DNA of 64,000 nucleotides. Source: Tricholomella constricta. Taxonomy: Eukaryota > Basidiomycota > Agaricomycetes > Agaricales > Lyophyllaceae. Each line of letters begins with the position of its first letter. Position 1 is the first letter of the stretch. This document shows, piece by piece, positions 46,203 through 58,227 of this stretch. The notes under the pieces are model-generated. The model saw nothing but the letters and a program-made list of their open reading frames with translations. It was not told the origin of the DNA and ran no database searches. A program made the position numbers and the translations under genes. Location: positions 62,001 to 126,000 of the forward strand of contig JAACJP010000065.1 in NCBI GenBank assembly GCA_013368375.1, in the 5' to 3' direction.

Positions 46203-48455
46203 ATGAACAGTGTATACTTCCCAGCCCATGTCGTCCTCGTCCTCCGCAGAATTGTCAATGTAATCTCATCTCTCTCCATCTCAAACCAATATCTTCTTCT
46301 CAAACAGGCCCAAGCAGACGAGGAACGGATCAAACTACAATCCAGTCCTCCGGTCGACCCCAAAGCGCCTTCTCGAAAGGCTATTGACGATCTCAAAGGC
46401 GTGGAATGGCCTCAGTGGACCTTGAGGAGTAATTGGGACTGGTCGCGACTCATTCGGGCTGAAGTTGGGGCGAGCACCGTCAATGGTATTTTTCCAATGC
46501 GTCCATCTTATACCATGATCGTCAATTTGTCACCAGACGCAGGATCGCCGCCTTGGCTAGACAGACGCTGGTCATGGCCGGCGCTCCTGTCTACATTTAC
46601 CCAGCTGGAGACACCAATGCATGTGGGAGACCCACCGCCACCTCTGAAACCTGGGAAGGATGATAAGCGACCAGAGAAAGCGACGAACAGATCGCCGCTA
46701 CCAGAGCCGACGCAAGTTCCGGGTCCTCCTGACACGATCCACCAGTTAATACAGAACCCTGCACTGTATGAGCCCGTTAGAAGTCCCCGCTACCCCATAG
46801 TGCTCTGTCATGGTATATGATCTACTGGTCCCAATTGAGAAACCACACTCATGAAACATAGGACTGTATGGTTTCGATTCGCGGGGCCCACTCAAATTTC
46901 CAAGCATGAGGATGCACTACTGGTCAAATGTTCTGAACATCTTGCGCAACACCGTAGGGGCAGAGGTAATAGTCACTTCCGTCCCTGGGTCAGTTACCCA
47001 TAGCCATTCATCCTCACATGACTCATTTACACGTTTGACCTGCAGGACCGGTTCTATCTCGTCGCGAGCCGAAATTTTGGACCGGCAACTGCAACACAAA
47101 GCTCGTGGTCGTGGAATCAATTTTCTGGCTCACTCTATGGGGGGCCTGGACTGTCGCCATCTCATCAGCCATGTGAAGCCAGAAATATACGCTCCGTTGT
47201 CGCTCACCACCATCAGTACCCCTCATCGGGGAAGCCCTTTCATGGACTGGTGCGCTGTAAGTTGCGCACCGTTGTTTCACAAGTTTGGGACTGACCTTGG
47301 ACAAGGAAAACATCGGAATCGGTAAACTACGCCAACAGGAGCGAGATCTCGCAAAGGCCCGTGGTGACCTGGTACCACCTTTACCCTCACCAAGCGGCGA
47401 TATAACGAAGTCGAAGCCCAAGCCTGACACACCTTTTTCGCTATCTCTCTCTTCCTTGCCAGCATCGTTTACGACCCTGCTACTTTCCATCGTGGACTCG
47501 CCGGCATACGCCAACCTTACTTCCCATTATTTAAATGAAGTGTTTAACCCCGCAACACCGGACGACCCAACCGTGAAGTATTTCAGTGTCGCCGGACGGA
47601 TGGCCGGCGTTAGTATCTGGCATCCGTTCTGGCTGCCGAAGATGGTATTGGATGGAGTCGAAGAGAAGTACCGGGGCAGGCTGCGAGCGCTATGGGAGCA
47701 GGAGATAAACTCTGAAATACCTGATGGCACGCCTCTGTGGGCACAGGAACGTGAGTGGGGGAATGATGGCTTGGTGACTGTGCAGAGCGCGCGATGGGGA
47801 GACTTCTTGGGTATCATGGAGGGTTGTGATCGTAAGTATCTATCTCTTCTTTGCTCCTTAAACATGCTAACTAAGTGCGACAGATTGGGAGATGAGAGGC
47901 GCGAGAGGGATAGAGTTCGGGGTTGACTTACCGGCGATCCCTGCTATCGGATTGGGCGTCAGCACGTCAGGACATCGGACTGCCAGTGGAGATGGGTGGG
48001 GACTTCCGGAATGGGGGCGGTTCGTTGGCGCTTGGAAGAAGGAGCAGAAAGTTTCAAGCGATGATGCTGCGAAAGTTGCTGGTGCAAGCAACACCGACAA
48101 TAAGTCCGACAGCAAACCACTGAACCGCGAGGAGGCGCGGAGGCAGGAGAGGGCCAGAGACGATGCTATCATCAAAGCGTCCACAGACAAGCTGTCCGCT
48201 GTGTTTGACTGGTTGACGGAGCAAGTTCCCTCCCCACCGCTCATTGGGGGGAAGAACAAGGTTATCGCTGATGCAGAGGAACGAACAGCTGACGATGTTG
48301 CAAAGTTGCATGGCCACGAGAACCTACGTTCGACGATGCGAAAGCGTATGGATCAGGAGGGCAAAACTCGGGTAAAGAATGAGCTAGCCTCGAAACAAGA
48401 CTTAGAGCGGTTCTATGTGGCCTTGTCGAGGAAGCTGTACGACGAGGGTTTGTGA
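46203..48455 (+). CDS. Triacylglycerol lipase, Tgl2-like alpha/beta hydrolase
   Basis: Hydrolyses acylglycerols by family. Start at the ATG 46203 (MNSVYFPAHVVLVLRRIVNV); an N-terminal basic/hydrophobic leader fits mitochondrial targeting or membrane association. The catalytic domain shows the oxyanion-loop 'YPIVLCHG' + 'LYGFDSRGP' joined over an intron at about 46811-46862, and the nucleophile elbow INFLAHSMGGLDCRHLI near 47125. 'TISTPHRGSPFMDW' and 'ALWEQE...GTPLWAQEREWGNDGLVTVQSA' follow; the Asp in NDGLV is a likely triad member, and the His may be in the STSGHRTASG/DHWEMR region. Introns lie near 46989-47044, 47253-47305 and 47834-47883. The C-terminus has a charged helical extension with an acidic/basic linker. 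It ends with TGA at 48453-48455. Confidence 0.85.
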
Positions 48456-48906
48456 TCCCCTTTGTGCTTTTTCAAGCCCGAGACGTCACACCCAAGGCCC
48501 ATTGGCTACGTCGCTCGTCCTGCATGCGCACAGGCGGACCAAGCGAGTGCCGACACGCTGCATCGCTGCGACTTGGTGGTCCTTCCACGGGTGCCAGCAT
48601 GTCAACCACAGCAGTTTGGCCGTGTTCTTGTTGTATAGCCTTGTATCAATAGAATGTTGTATTTTACAATCTGGTCAGTGCTATAAGTTTGTCTGTCCGA
48701 ATTCCGGAAAAGAACACCACCTTCTGACACTCGTGCCACATGCTCGGAGGTCAACATACTGCCTTGCATGCGTCTTCCCGAACAAATCTGGCCTGGTTCG
48801 AACGAAAATATCGAAGATCCATGTGGCTGCCAGGTGCATCCGAAGCCCAGTTTTTTGCCATTATAAACACTGCGAGAAACTGGCCGTCACTTAAACATAT
48901 ACCACG
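48456..48906. other. Intergenic between lipase and hexosaminidase
   Basis: No gene is supported. It includes the lipase 3' flank and the promoter of the next gene. Confidence 0.45.
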
Positions 48907-51216
48907 ATGCGTGCCGTATTTCTCATATGCATTGCTATCGCCCCGTGCAGCGTGCTAGGACTTTGGCCTATACCAAGGAATCTCCAGACAGGGACGACCC
49001 TCGTGAAGCTGGCCTCGACGTTCAACATCAAGGTCGATATTGATAATCCGCCTCAGGACCTTCTCGACGCCGTCAGCCAAGCGAATACCTACATCCAGAC
49101 GGATAAGCTCCAACGACTTGTCGTCGGGCGTGGGGCGAATGACAGTGCAGCCCTAGGACAAGCACCTACTCTGCCGGGCCTCACTCTCTCTCTTCTGACC
49201 TCTGACGCTCCCGAGTCGGCCAATTGCTATCGAAGCTGTACTGCCTATTGGGACCCGCAGCGAAGGATACTCTCTCACAGTCCCAAGCGATGGAACGTCT
49301 GCCATTCTGACTGCAAATTCCACTCTCGGGTTGTACAGAGGCTTGACGACCTTCGGATTGCTTTGGTACGACCTCTCTGGCGTTACTTATACGTATCAGG
49401 CCCCAATTAGTATTGTCAATGATATCCCTGCGTTCGTAAGTACTTTTTCTTGGGCCGTCGGCGTGCGGCTGACACCATTTCCAGCCGTATCGCGGATTTA
49501 TGCTCGATACCGCAAGAAACTTGTACGTCTTTGTTTTATTGAAAATGGATCCGATCTTGATTCGATGCGCTATTCTTGAGCTTTCCGGTCGCTGATATCA
49601 AACGGACGCTCGATGCTATGAGCTGGGTGAAGGTCGGTCTCTTCACATCAAACCTGTGAATCCCAAGTTAACGTAAGTCCCACATGATTCAGATCAATAT
49701 GTTCCACTGGCACGTTGTTGATTCCCAAAGCTTCCCGCTTGATATCCCTGCGTTCCCAGAGATAGCATCAAAGGGCGCGTATTCGTCCAGCGAGATTTAC
49801 AGCGCAGCTGATGTTCAGGATATCGTCTCCTATGCTGGCGCTGTGCGTGTATAACAAATACCCTGTCTTGTTACTGATCAATGTCTCCTTGATTCCATTT
49901 AGCGCGGAATCGATGTTTTAGTGGAAATTGATACCCCTGGACATACCGCTGTCATTGCGAGCTCCCACCCCGAGCATATCGCCTGTAGCCAAGCTTCTCC
50001 GTGGACAGATTTTGCAAATGAGCCGCCCGCGGGCCAGTTGCGCCTTGCGTCGGCCGCGACCACCAATTTTACCGCTCAGCTCATTTCATCCATTGCAAAA
50101 ACCTTGCCCTCGAGCCTGTTTAGTACCGGTGGTGATGAATTGAACACAAATTGCTATGCGGAGGATGCACAGACGCAGGCAGATCTAGCTAAGAGCGGTC
50201 GAACTCTCGAACAGGCGTTGAATGTCTTTACTCAAGCCACGCATAAATCTCTGACTGATTTGGGAAAGACGCCAGTTGTCTGGGAAGGTCAGTCATTCTC
50301 AACGATCGAATTTTACTCGCAAGCTGATGGTACACTCTAGAAATGGTCTTGGAACATACTGTGACCCTGCCAAAGGACACCGTCGTCATGTTCGTCATCG
50401 ATGAGGCTCCGTCGTTTATTTGTACTGACCGAGGACTTTTGGTCCACAGGGTTTGGATATCTTCGCAACATGCTTCCTCAGTGGCAGCCAAGAATTTCCG
50501 GATCGTCCACGCCCCTTCGGATTACTTCTATCTTGTGAGTAGACCAGTGCAAAATTTCCAACTAACTTCGTTGTTCACAACCCTTTCAATGATAGGATTG
50601 TGGCGCTGGTGAATGGTTGGGAAACAACCCTTCCGGGTAAGTGGACTCGTCCCTTGTGTGTGTATCCGTCAAACTGAATGGAACTTTGCACGATTATCCC
50701 AGCAACAGCTGGTGCGACCCTTTCAAAACATGGCAAAAGGTAACGTCTTGCCGCCCTGTTTGCCCGGAGATGATGTTGACGTCAACCTAGTCCTACACTT
50801 TTGATCCGCTGGCGAGCCTTACCACTGCCCAGAGGTCTCTCGTGCTCGGAGGTGAACTATTATAATGCCTTGCAGAAATCTGACTCACAATGCTTTCTTT
50901 AATCATCCAGGTCAACAGTTGCTATGGACAGAGCAGTCGTCACCAGAAAACGTCGACTCAATCGTTTGGCCACGGGCTGCTAGCTCTGCCGAGGTAATTT
51001 CTCTTGTAAGTCATTCAACCCTCGCTCATGCTGTTCTTTTACCAGATTTTCTGGACTGGGGCTACGCTTCCTGATGGAACTGCGCGAAACGTCGCCTCTG
51101 CCCTGCCGCGGCTGCATGATCTTCGGTACCGCATGGTGCGGAGAGGTGTTCGTGCGATTGCGTTACAGCCTCATTTCTGTGTTCTGCGCCCCGGTGTCTG
51201 TGATCTACGTTCCTAG
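48907..51216 (+). CDS. GH20 beta-N-acetylhexosaminidase, apparent frameshift
   Basis: A secreted enzyme removing terminal N-acetylglucosamine, as in chitin-oligomer turnover. The ATG at 48907 gives a signal peptide (MRAVFLICIAIAPCSVLGLW) and 'WPIPRNL'. The non-catalytic N-domain has 'RLVVGRGANDS'. The catalytic barrel shows 'ARNFFPVADIKRTLDAMSWV', 'MFHWHVVDSQSFPL', 'GIDVLVEIDTPGH', the catalytic pair in STGGDELN, 'VVWEEM', 'VWISSQH' and 'WTEQSSPENVDSIVWPRAAS'. It ends at the TAG at 51214-51216. At least ten short introns are in phase. However, exon 1 runs in one frame to about 49215 (...TSDAPES) and continues in the next (PIAIEAVLPIGTRSEGYSLT), as if one base were inserted in TCGGCC, with no intron signal there. 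It is either a sequencing error or a broken allele. Confidence 0.9.
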
Positions 51217-51944
51217 TCTGCCTGGTGTGGTATCCCACGTTCAAATTGCTGTAAAAAAATGGATAAAAAGTTGATCGCTTGTTTCTTCATCGTAGTAAAT
51301 TCCCCCCATATAGCGGGAGCTTTATTGACACGCGTTGATTGTACGTCAAGAATTATCTGCGACACTTCAATTATTTCGGGGTAGTTGACGTGGAGCACAA
51401 CATGAATCACCCATTCGAAATCTTTGGAGGACGCGACAATCTGCATAAGGGTAGCATCCGGAAATAATGATGAAGTGGACAAAGAAAAGACAACTACACC
51501 TTCAAAAACAAGCCGTAGACTCGGGAAATTCACGTTTTAATCGAGCACGAATCCAGACTGCGTGTGTGGCAAACAAATGAGAGCTTTCATGGTATGTTGG
51601 GTTGAGTGAATCCCGCTTGTTTTTCGTCCAATATCGGACGGCTCCGAATGAGCTCTTCGCGATAAATTCTTGCCTTGCTAACGAAAGCTCGTGTATTTGC
51701 CCATACATTATTCACAAAAAAAAATTCCAACGAGTTATCCTGTCCTGAAATCTCATCCTCCAATGCCACAATTGATGCATTTCGTATAACAGCGGAATGC
51801 AACTGTGCGATCATTGTAGTTCGTGAAAGAGAGGTCGTAGATGGCACCACTATCGATTTCAATGCCATCTCCGATGCAGCTTGGTTGACTGTGCAGGGGG
51901 ATAGTTTAGAAAAAGGCCCCAGGCATGAAGAACTGCTACTTACA
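51217..51944. other. Intergenic, no gene supported
   Basis: Several short frames on both strands, none recognisable. It may include the 3' exons of the minus-strand Cys-rich gene at 51945-52350. Confidence 0.35.
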
Positions 51945-52350
51945 CCCAGAAGTCGCATCCGATACGACTGTCCAACATGTGGACACTCGAGATGGATTGG
52001 ACAAAGGGGGGGCCAGACTGGTAGCAAACACCACAGTCCACGCAATACTCGACACAGTTGCCTCCGAAGTCGCGATCGGTGCAGGCTATGAAAATATTGA
52101 TGCAAGCTTGGGCGCTCTCGGTGGAGATGGGTTCGACGGGTGTTCCAGACCCGTGTATTTCGCTAACCGCAGCGATATCAGTGTACGAGCTCGAAGGAAT
52201 GCAGAAGCTCTTGTCTGTGCAAGGAAGGGTCCATCCATCAGCGGTAGGACTCGGTCATATATCTAAAACCAACCTCCAGATGAGCAAACTGTCCCGGATT
52301 GGCGGTGCAGCTAAAATCAAGACGACTGTAGAGGAAAGCAACATTGGATC
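51945..52350 (-). CDS. Possible small secreted cysteine-rich protein
   Basis: A minus-strand frame (about 52250-51945) reads WTLPCTDKSFCIPSSSYTDI and then ACINIFIACTDRDFGGNCVE, YCVDCGVCYQSGPPFVQSIS and SVHMLDSRIGCDFWV. The pattern CTDxxFGGxC...C..C...C...SSV is reminiscent of beta/gamma-crystallin-like small secreted proteins in fungi. An upstream ATG (MLLSSTVVLILAAPP, near 52345) could supply a signal peptide after splicing, but the junction is not certain. Read from sequence pattern only. Confidence 0.35.
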
Positions 52351-53445
52351 AAGGTTGACACAACTGTCTCTCTGGAATTACTCGGCCTGTTTGGTTTGCA
52401 GCTTATACCTGAGGTTATCCGCAGATGTGATTCTGACTCGCCGCAATGCAGGAACCTGTGATCCAGCAGTATGGGAGCAACATGGTCAGGTACTCACTCA
52501 TCTTTCTCAACTTGAAGTGACGTGGGTTACACTTTCCGTACCTGTAGATTCTGGGGTGGGACCCCTCGCGCCTGCATCACCGCGACTGGTGAGTATTCGG
52601 AGTATGAGTGTTTGCGGGTTGAGAGTCATAGTCTCGATAAAAGGGGATACCGGAAGTACTTGAAGCCCGAGCGGAATGACAACGGTGGGCTGGAACTGGA
52701 AAAGACGGACTCCATGTGTGCGCCGAAGCAGACTGTGACTTTCGGCGTGCAGAGTCTCTGATCAAGGAAGCCAGTGCATGGGCCGGGAACCCCAAGTTGC
52801 TGATACTTCTTGCATGTCAATTCGATCTATCAGCTGAGTACTTTCCTTTCATCTTTCATCTAATGGGTGTGAACAGAAATTTGGTGACAGTATCAGATAT
52901 GCACAGCAGAGTATACGTACGCGTACTTACTTACATCAGTGGTTGCACAATATGTCATGACTTTTGACAGTTAAGTAAGAGTGTGCCGCACGGTCGAATT
53001 TATGAACGCCGGTGTCGTTATCGTCCTTAAGCTTCTGTTTTCCTGGATGGATAGATAGATGGCTTTCTTCGTTATGCAAACCATACACGCGTGAAACAAC
53101 TTGAACGCTCTAATTTAAGAGTGGAAGCGCCTTTGCCACAATCAAAAAACTTTTTGTCCATAATGTCGGGTTTCAAGGGCACGTCTTCAACTGCTTTACT
53201 GCTGAGTCGTTTGACGCCACTGACTTTCTCACAATTGTAAATCTAACCGGCTAGAGTTATACTGCTCATTCTCGTTCTGTGTATCTGTTATCATTCCTTG
53301 ATCATGATTCGAGTGTCTTCTACGAACAAACGTTGCGCGCCGTTTACGATTGCAACTTTTTCCTTCCAATATCGCACTTTCAAGAACATACTATATAATG
53401 CTATAAAAGCGCAAACCACTGCGCCAGGCCCTCGCTCGTTCAACA
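52351..53445. other. Intergenic; TATA box near 3' end
   Basis: No gene is supported over about 1.1 kb. TATAAAAG at 53402-53409 lies 37 bp upstream of the next ATG and is a likely core promoter element for the 7TM gene. Confidence 0.45.
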
Positions 53446-54674
53446 ATGTCTGACACGTCCAACTCTGACCCATTCCAGCCTCCTGTTGATCCTCCCGAGA
53501 TGAGACTCCTTGAGCATGCCGACTTTGTGGGTGTTACTATCTCGGAGATAATGTTTGGTAAGATTATCTCCCGCTGAGAATGACATTTACTATCCTCAAC
53601 ATGGCACTATGCGACAGGTTTCACCATCATCCTCTTTTTCCGTTGCATGCGCGGCCTTCTCTGGCCTCGGAAACATTCGGGGTTCCCTCGTAACCCATCA
53701 ATGGCGCTATACACCTTTGTACTCTTCAGCCTCGGGACTGTATTTGTTGCGATGAATGCGAGAAATTCGGAACTTGCATACATCGACTATCGTGGATTCC
53801 CTGGCGGCCCTCTCGCGTTCACATTCTCGCGCTATAGCACCGCAATCGTTGTCATCCCCAACGCTGCGTTCATTTTGGCTAATTGGCTCGCAGACGGCCT
53901 CCTTGTAAGCTTTTTTTGTTTGTTTAGAAACATACACTCAAGAGCCTACTTTAGCTTTTCCGATGCAAAGTTATCTGGGGAGACAAGTACTGGGTGTTGA
54001 TACTGCCCGTCTTGATGTTCCTTGGTTCTATTGGTAAGCTCCCTATTCCTCTTGCGGTCTATGCTCATTTCGTCCATTGATTAGCCATGGGAATATTAAC
54101 GATATTCCAAAGCTCCCGGCCGAACGCAAGTCTCTGGTCGGCGGTAACGGTGGATTTTGCTTTGCCATACTTTTCTCTATCCACTTCACTGAACGTTCTC
54201 CTGACACTCCTTATGTCCTTCCGTCTCTATCTTCACCACCGCATGACGAAGAAGGAAGGGTTTGGGAGTAGCGCCATTCCATATGCTTCGATAGTCGGGA
54301 TGCTTGTTGAAAGTTCGGCACTCTACGCCGTTTCTTCGTTGCTTTTCATTGGCACATACGGAGCGCATAACGGCGCATCGACTCTGTTCCTACCGATTCT
54401 ATCCCAGACACAAGTTTGTCATGCATCCTCTTTTCTGATCATCGCGGTGCTGACGACATTGTACTTTCAGATCATTGCACCACTGTTAATCATATCCCGT
54501 GTTGCAAATCAGCGAGCCTATGGATCTGTCGGTTCGCGGTCTCATGGTGGCGTAGTCGTGTCCTCAAGCCGAACGCGCACATTGGTTGATAATATTCCCT
54601 TGGAATCATCCCCAAAGTTCGGCACCTTCGAAGGGAATGCGAGCAGAGAGAAAGTGCAAGCGAGCCATGTTTAA
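53446..54674 (+). CDS. Seven-transmembrane protein (fungal receptor-like)
   Basis: The ATG at 53446 (MSDTSNSDPFQPPVDPPEMR). Introns: about 53561-53616 (GTAAGA...CGACAG), about 53906-53954 (GTAAGC...CTTTAG), about 54031-54085 and about 54417-54470, all in phase. Seven hydrophobic helices follow in order: TISEIMF/GFTIILFF, ALYTFVLFSLGTVFVAM, AIVVIPNAAFILANWLADG, YWVLILPVLMFLGSIAMGI, ALPYFSLSTSLNVLLTLLM, IVGMLVESSALYAVSSLLF, IIAPLLIISRVA. The tail is Ser/Arg-rich. This layout, with 'LWRCKVIWGDKYWVL'-like text after helix 3 (here LFRCKVIWGDKYWVL), matches a large Agaricomycete family of orphan receptor-like proteins of unknown ligand. Plasma membrane location is likely. Confidence 0.8.
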
Positions 54675-54870
54675 TCTCCGACACGTATCTATTAGCTTTT
54701 CAGCACTGACGCAGCGCGCCAGTTTTTTATGCATATCGTATATTGCATACTGCCGGTTAGCCCAGCTTGAGACTGCATCACAGAAGCAGACAATTGTGGA
54801 ATTCCCGCTACTTTAGTAGTGGGTCTTGGGGTGACAGACACGTTTGTGCACTCCGGTCAAAAAAACAGGG
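54675..54870. other. Short intergenic, tail-to-tail genes
   Basis: This lies between convergent genes ending at 54674 (plus) and 54871 (minus). Nothing else seen. Confidence 0.4.
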
Positions 54871-55671
54871 TTAGCACGTGTTCACGTGATTGATTTCCCA
54901 CAACTTTAGTAGTCCATCTGGACTCACCCGACGTTTTTTTTCTTCCCATGTACCGCCGCCGCCCATGTCTTCATCTGCAACACATGCCGTCATCAATGAT
55001 GTTGTTCTCAATGTTGTGCTTTCGCCTTCATCAGCTTTTTCACGTGCATCTTCTTCTGTTATGCCCCTTCTCCTTCGTCCATCCCGAAGATTTCGGCTTG
55101 CGAGCGCGCATGTTGCATTATGACAAGGTTGATTAGGACATGACACTGGCTCTAAAACCAGAAATCCACGGTGTCCTAATGTTCTGATGTGTGAAGGCCG
55201 CTTCACATCCAAAACAAACACTGAACCATCGTTCAACTGAGTTTGATACAATACCAGAAGCCCTCGGTTGGTTACTGCTCCCATTCCCGCTGTAGTTCTG
55301 GCACTCGTTATAATATCTTGTAATCCCCTGGTATGATGTGCGACTGCCACCGTTATTTGTTTTGAGACCAGACACATTGATTTCGTTGCAACAAAATGTG
55401 CAACGGTGCTGTCCGCAAAACGTACGGATACTTGTCCCCGATGAACACTGTACCCTTGTTCTCGCAAGAATGACAGCATTCGCAAAAAAGTCTGAAACGG
55501 CACCGCAACGTTGATGTCAGGTAACGGTCCATCTTCAAAAATGAAGTAGGACATCGCGGATCCAATGAGAGCTCCTCTGATGTTCTCCAAGGTATCCAAA
55601 AAGCAATGTTGTTCACCTGATAGCGGATTAGAGCTATTGAATAGTAGTATAAAGTTACCCACCGTTTTCAA
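54871..55671 (-). CDS. Unidentified Agaricomycete-type protein
   Basis: A single open minus-strand frame of 266 codons. Blocks: CFLDTLENIRGALIGSAMSY, GPLPDINVAVPFQTFLRMLS, GQVSVRFADSTVAHFVATKS, HHTRGLQDIITSARTTAGMG, VTNRGLLVLYQTQLNDGSVF, a Cys/His cluster CPNQPCHNATC, and a charged tail. The 'LDTLENxxGALIGS...DxNVAVP' layout is one I associate with lineage-expanded basidiomycete proteins of unknown function. The true start may lie in an upstream exon beyond 55671, where TGATAG-type splice signals and a new frame occur. The Cys/His cluster could bind zinc, but this is not established. Confidence 0.55.
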   Translation of the reverse strand: MKTVGNFILLFNSSNPLSGEQHCFLDTLENIRGALIGSAMSYFIFEDGPLPDINVAVPFQTFLRMLSFLREQGYSVHRGQVSVRFADSTVAHFVATKSMCLVSKQITVAVAHHTRGLQDIITSARTTAGMGAVTNRGLLVLYQTQLNDGSVFVLDVKRPSHIRTLGHRGFLVLEPVSCPNQPCHNATCALASRNLRDGRRRRGITEEDAREKADEGESTTLRTTSLMTACVADEDMGGGGTWEEKKRRVSPDGLLKLWEINHVNTC

Positions 55672-56100
55672 AAAAGGGGTCTAATAACAAAACAAGACGG
55701 CTTGTCAATGCAGCACTTGCATGTACGCGTAGTTCTGTTGACATTCTGCTGCAGGAAAATAAACCTGCAATTGAACATTCGAGAAATATTGCATTCCAAA
55801 TTTCGGGAATTGACGTTATCATAGTAGGTTCGAATCAAGAGCGAATGCAAAACTGACTCAGATTTTGAAAAGGGAACAAAAATGATAATTAAAGTGTGTT
55901 CACAGCACATAACAAACAGACGTTACATCTCCATAAAAGTGTGTGTGTGCACAACACATAAGAAACTCACTGTACAACTCCTTAAAAGTAGCGGGCCCTG
56001 CGGCGAAGCGCGCTGACACTGTTATCAAGAAAAAGCTGAGAAACAACTGTATAATGACGGACATCTTTGGCACGTGATCAAGGTCCTGGAGGACCCCGGC
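55672..56100. other. AT-rich intergenic
   Basis: Short frames only. It may contain upstream exons of the gene at 54871-55671; none is convincing. Confidence 0.35.
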
Positions 56101-56104
56101 ATAT

Positions 56105-56660
56105 GCCTACATATGTTCGATCCGACTGCGGACACATCTGGGTCTGAAAACGGGCCCATGTCCGATCCAAAGTAGCATACATATGAACATTTTTTCAGAG
56201 TAGGTCCGATCCAAAAAAGGACATAAACATCGTCGAGTAGGAGGTCCGATCCAGCTGCGGACACCTGCGCGCTGGATGTGTGGATGGCGCTGGGTTGTCA
56301 AGGTTTGATGCAGTTGCAGGCATATCCCTGGACCATCACCTAAGTAGTATTAAGATAGGTTTTTGGCTCCGAAACGAGCTACAGCCTGATTGAAAAAATG
56401 CCCAGGATGTCCTTAGCTGTTATTGTCACTCAATCTGCTTCGTAGGCACCCAGTCGCGGTGAATAATTGATCCTGATGCGGACACATCCCGTCGTAATAT
56501 ATGAGTGCGGATACACTTCGTCAAAACCGAGCTCCGATCCTCTATGCGGACACCCATAGTCGCCAGCTATGTCCGATCCTTGTTGCGCACACTTTTTACT
56601 TGGGTAATGAGGTCCGATCACAATGCGTACACTACCTACCTAAAATGTTGCGGACACTCA
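56105..56660. repeat. Dispersed GATCC...TGCGGACAC motif array
   Basis: The pair GATCC, 2-4 nt, (T)GCGGACAC recurs at 56119-56135, 56248-56264, 56469-56485 and 56536-56553. Diverged copies lie at 56575-56592, 56616-56632 and 56646-56657. Several are preceded by GTCCGATCC or AGGTCCGATCC, also seen without the second half near 56160 and 56205. Spacing is irregular, so it is not a tandem satellite. It has no coding potential. It could be a decayed repeat element or a cluster of binding sites. Confidence 0.6.
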
Positions 56661-57269
56661 CTGCGGGCATTGGCCGATATGCCCGTCGGATATAAGTAGA
56701 ATATATAATGAATTTATTTATAATACGCCCGAAAAATGATCGACGAGCAAAGGGTGGGATTATTTACAATATATTCTATAATATGCCCACATCAAAATCG
56801 GCGCCGATATCACGGAGAAATTAGAGATAGGATCACCGTTTGTTCGCCGGCGAAATCTGGAACGTATTTGGAATATCATCACCGTTGATCCGGTGAGCAT
56901 ATGGCGAGCATGTGATGAAAATGATCGATAGGTTTATTTGGAATACCAACGATCTATCGGCACGAGATTGATCGTGAGTTTGTTTCCAATATCCTCGACA
57001 TATGATCGACGATTTTGTTGCGATCATATTGTGTGACATCACGTGCCCGTAAGCGCCACACTCGACGACGCGAACGAGATAGTGCAGCGGTACGATAGGT
57101 AATATAGATACAATATAAGCACATTTATACTACATAGCAAGCACGACGATCAAGAAGGAAAGCGAGACGCAACAAGGTTGCGCAGATACGGTCCAAGAAA
57201 ACGCAAGAAAAATCAAAGTTTGCGCTGTAGTGCCTTAAGTTAGATCAGAAACTGTCGAAGGTTGGTCCA
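56661..57269. other. AT-rich intergenic, no gene seen
   Basis: It includes GATCG/CGATC-containing short repeats (for example 'gatcgac', 'cgatcata' near 56735-57015). No ORF is supported. Confidence 0.4.
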
Positions 57270-57735
57270 TCAGTTGTCGCGGGGTACATGAGATGCTCCT
57301 GCAACGGGGTCACAATCCTTCATGACGACATCAGCGTCAAGGCCGAATGGCGGCGCGGGAGCGCTGACGACGACGGGCGGCGTTGGGTCAACGTCCATCG
57401 CGTTTTCGTCCAGCACGGTGGTCGCGTCTTGCGGTTTCATAAGAACCAAAAGGAAAAAAAATTGGAATAGGCGCACCAGGTGATGGCGGGGCCGCGACGG
57501 TAGCCGGCGTTGGCGCCTGAGGGCTGGAGTCGATGTCCATTGGGGTGAAAGAGTTGTTGTCCGTGGCTGTAGGCATGGTAAGCAGTACCGGGCAGTAATC
57601 ATGCATGTACTCACCATTGCCAGGTGAATTCTGCAACACAGGTGCTGGAGTGTCAAGTAGCAGCATTGTGAAGTCTATTCATCATCAGAACAGAGTTTCC
57701 AAGAGTAAGAGGGACTCACCAGTCATTGGGAATAG
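57270..57735 (-). CDS. Small hypothetical low-complexity protein
   Basis: Minus-strand exons read MLLLDTPAPVLQNSPG (from 57666), then after GTGAGT...CTACAG a segment NNSFTPMDIDSSPQAPTPAT. After a second intron (GTGCGC...CGCAAG) come TVLDENAMDVDPTPPVVV and DADVVMKDCDPVAGASHVPR, ending at 57270. A further upstream exon (ATGACTG near 57727) is possible. The repeated 'MDxD...P' motif gives an acidic Pro-rich chain. No family recognised. Confidence 0.4.
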
Positions 57736-58227
57736 GTGGTGGGCAGAGGCAGGTAAGGTGGTGATGAAAAAATGCAACGTTTGGTCTCGTTATGCTTTCT
57801 TTTACCAAAAGCCTCCCATCAACCAACGACATCATAAGTGCTCCTACACTACATCCATATGTGTACACTGCGTCCACTGTCGTCCGTCCCCTCAATGCGA
57901 CATCGCCGGCGTTCCACGCTCGCCATAGCGGCTTCTGGCGCGTTCTCGTCGCGTGCTGCAGCCGCGCGCGGTCGAGATGTAATCATTATCATTGAAGACC
58001 ACCTAGGCCTTCAGGATATATACACATGCGCGAACACTCGATTATATATATTATACCCTTCATGATCAGATGTCCACGACGCAAGCCGACGCATATCGCG
58101 CCATCTTTCTTCCTACCATCCTCATCGTAGACGCTCATCTCGGCGACATCTCCACCACCATCGCCGCGCACGAGGCTCTCCTCCTCCGCGGCTACATCAT
58201 CGACGCTATCCTCCTCTTGCGCAACAC

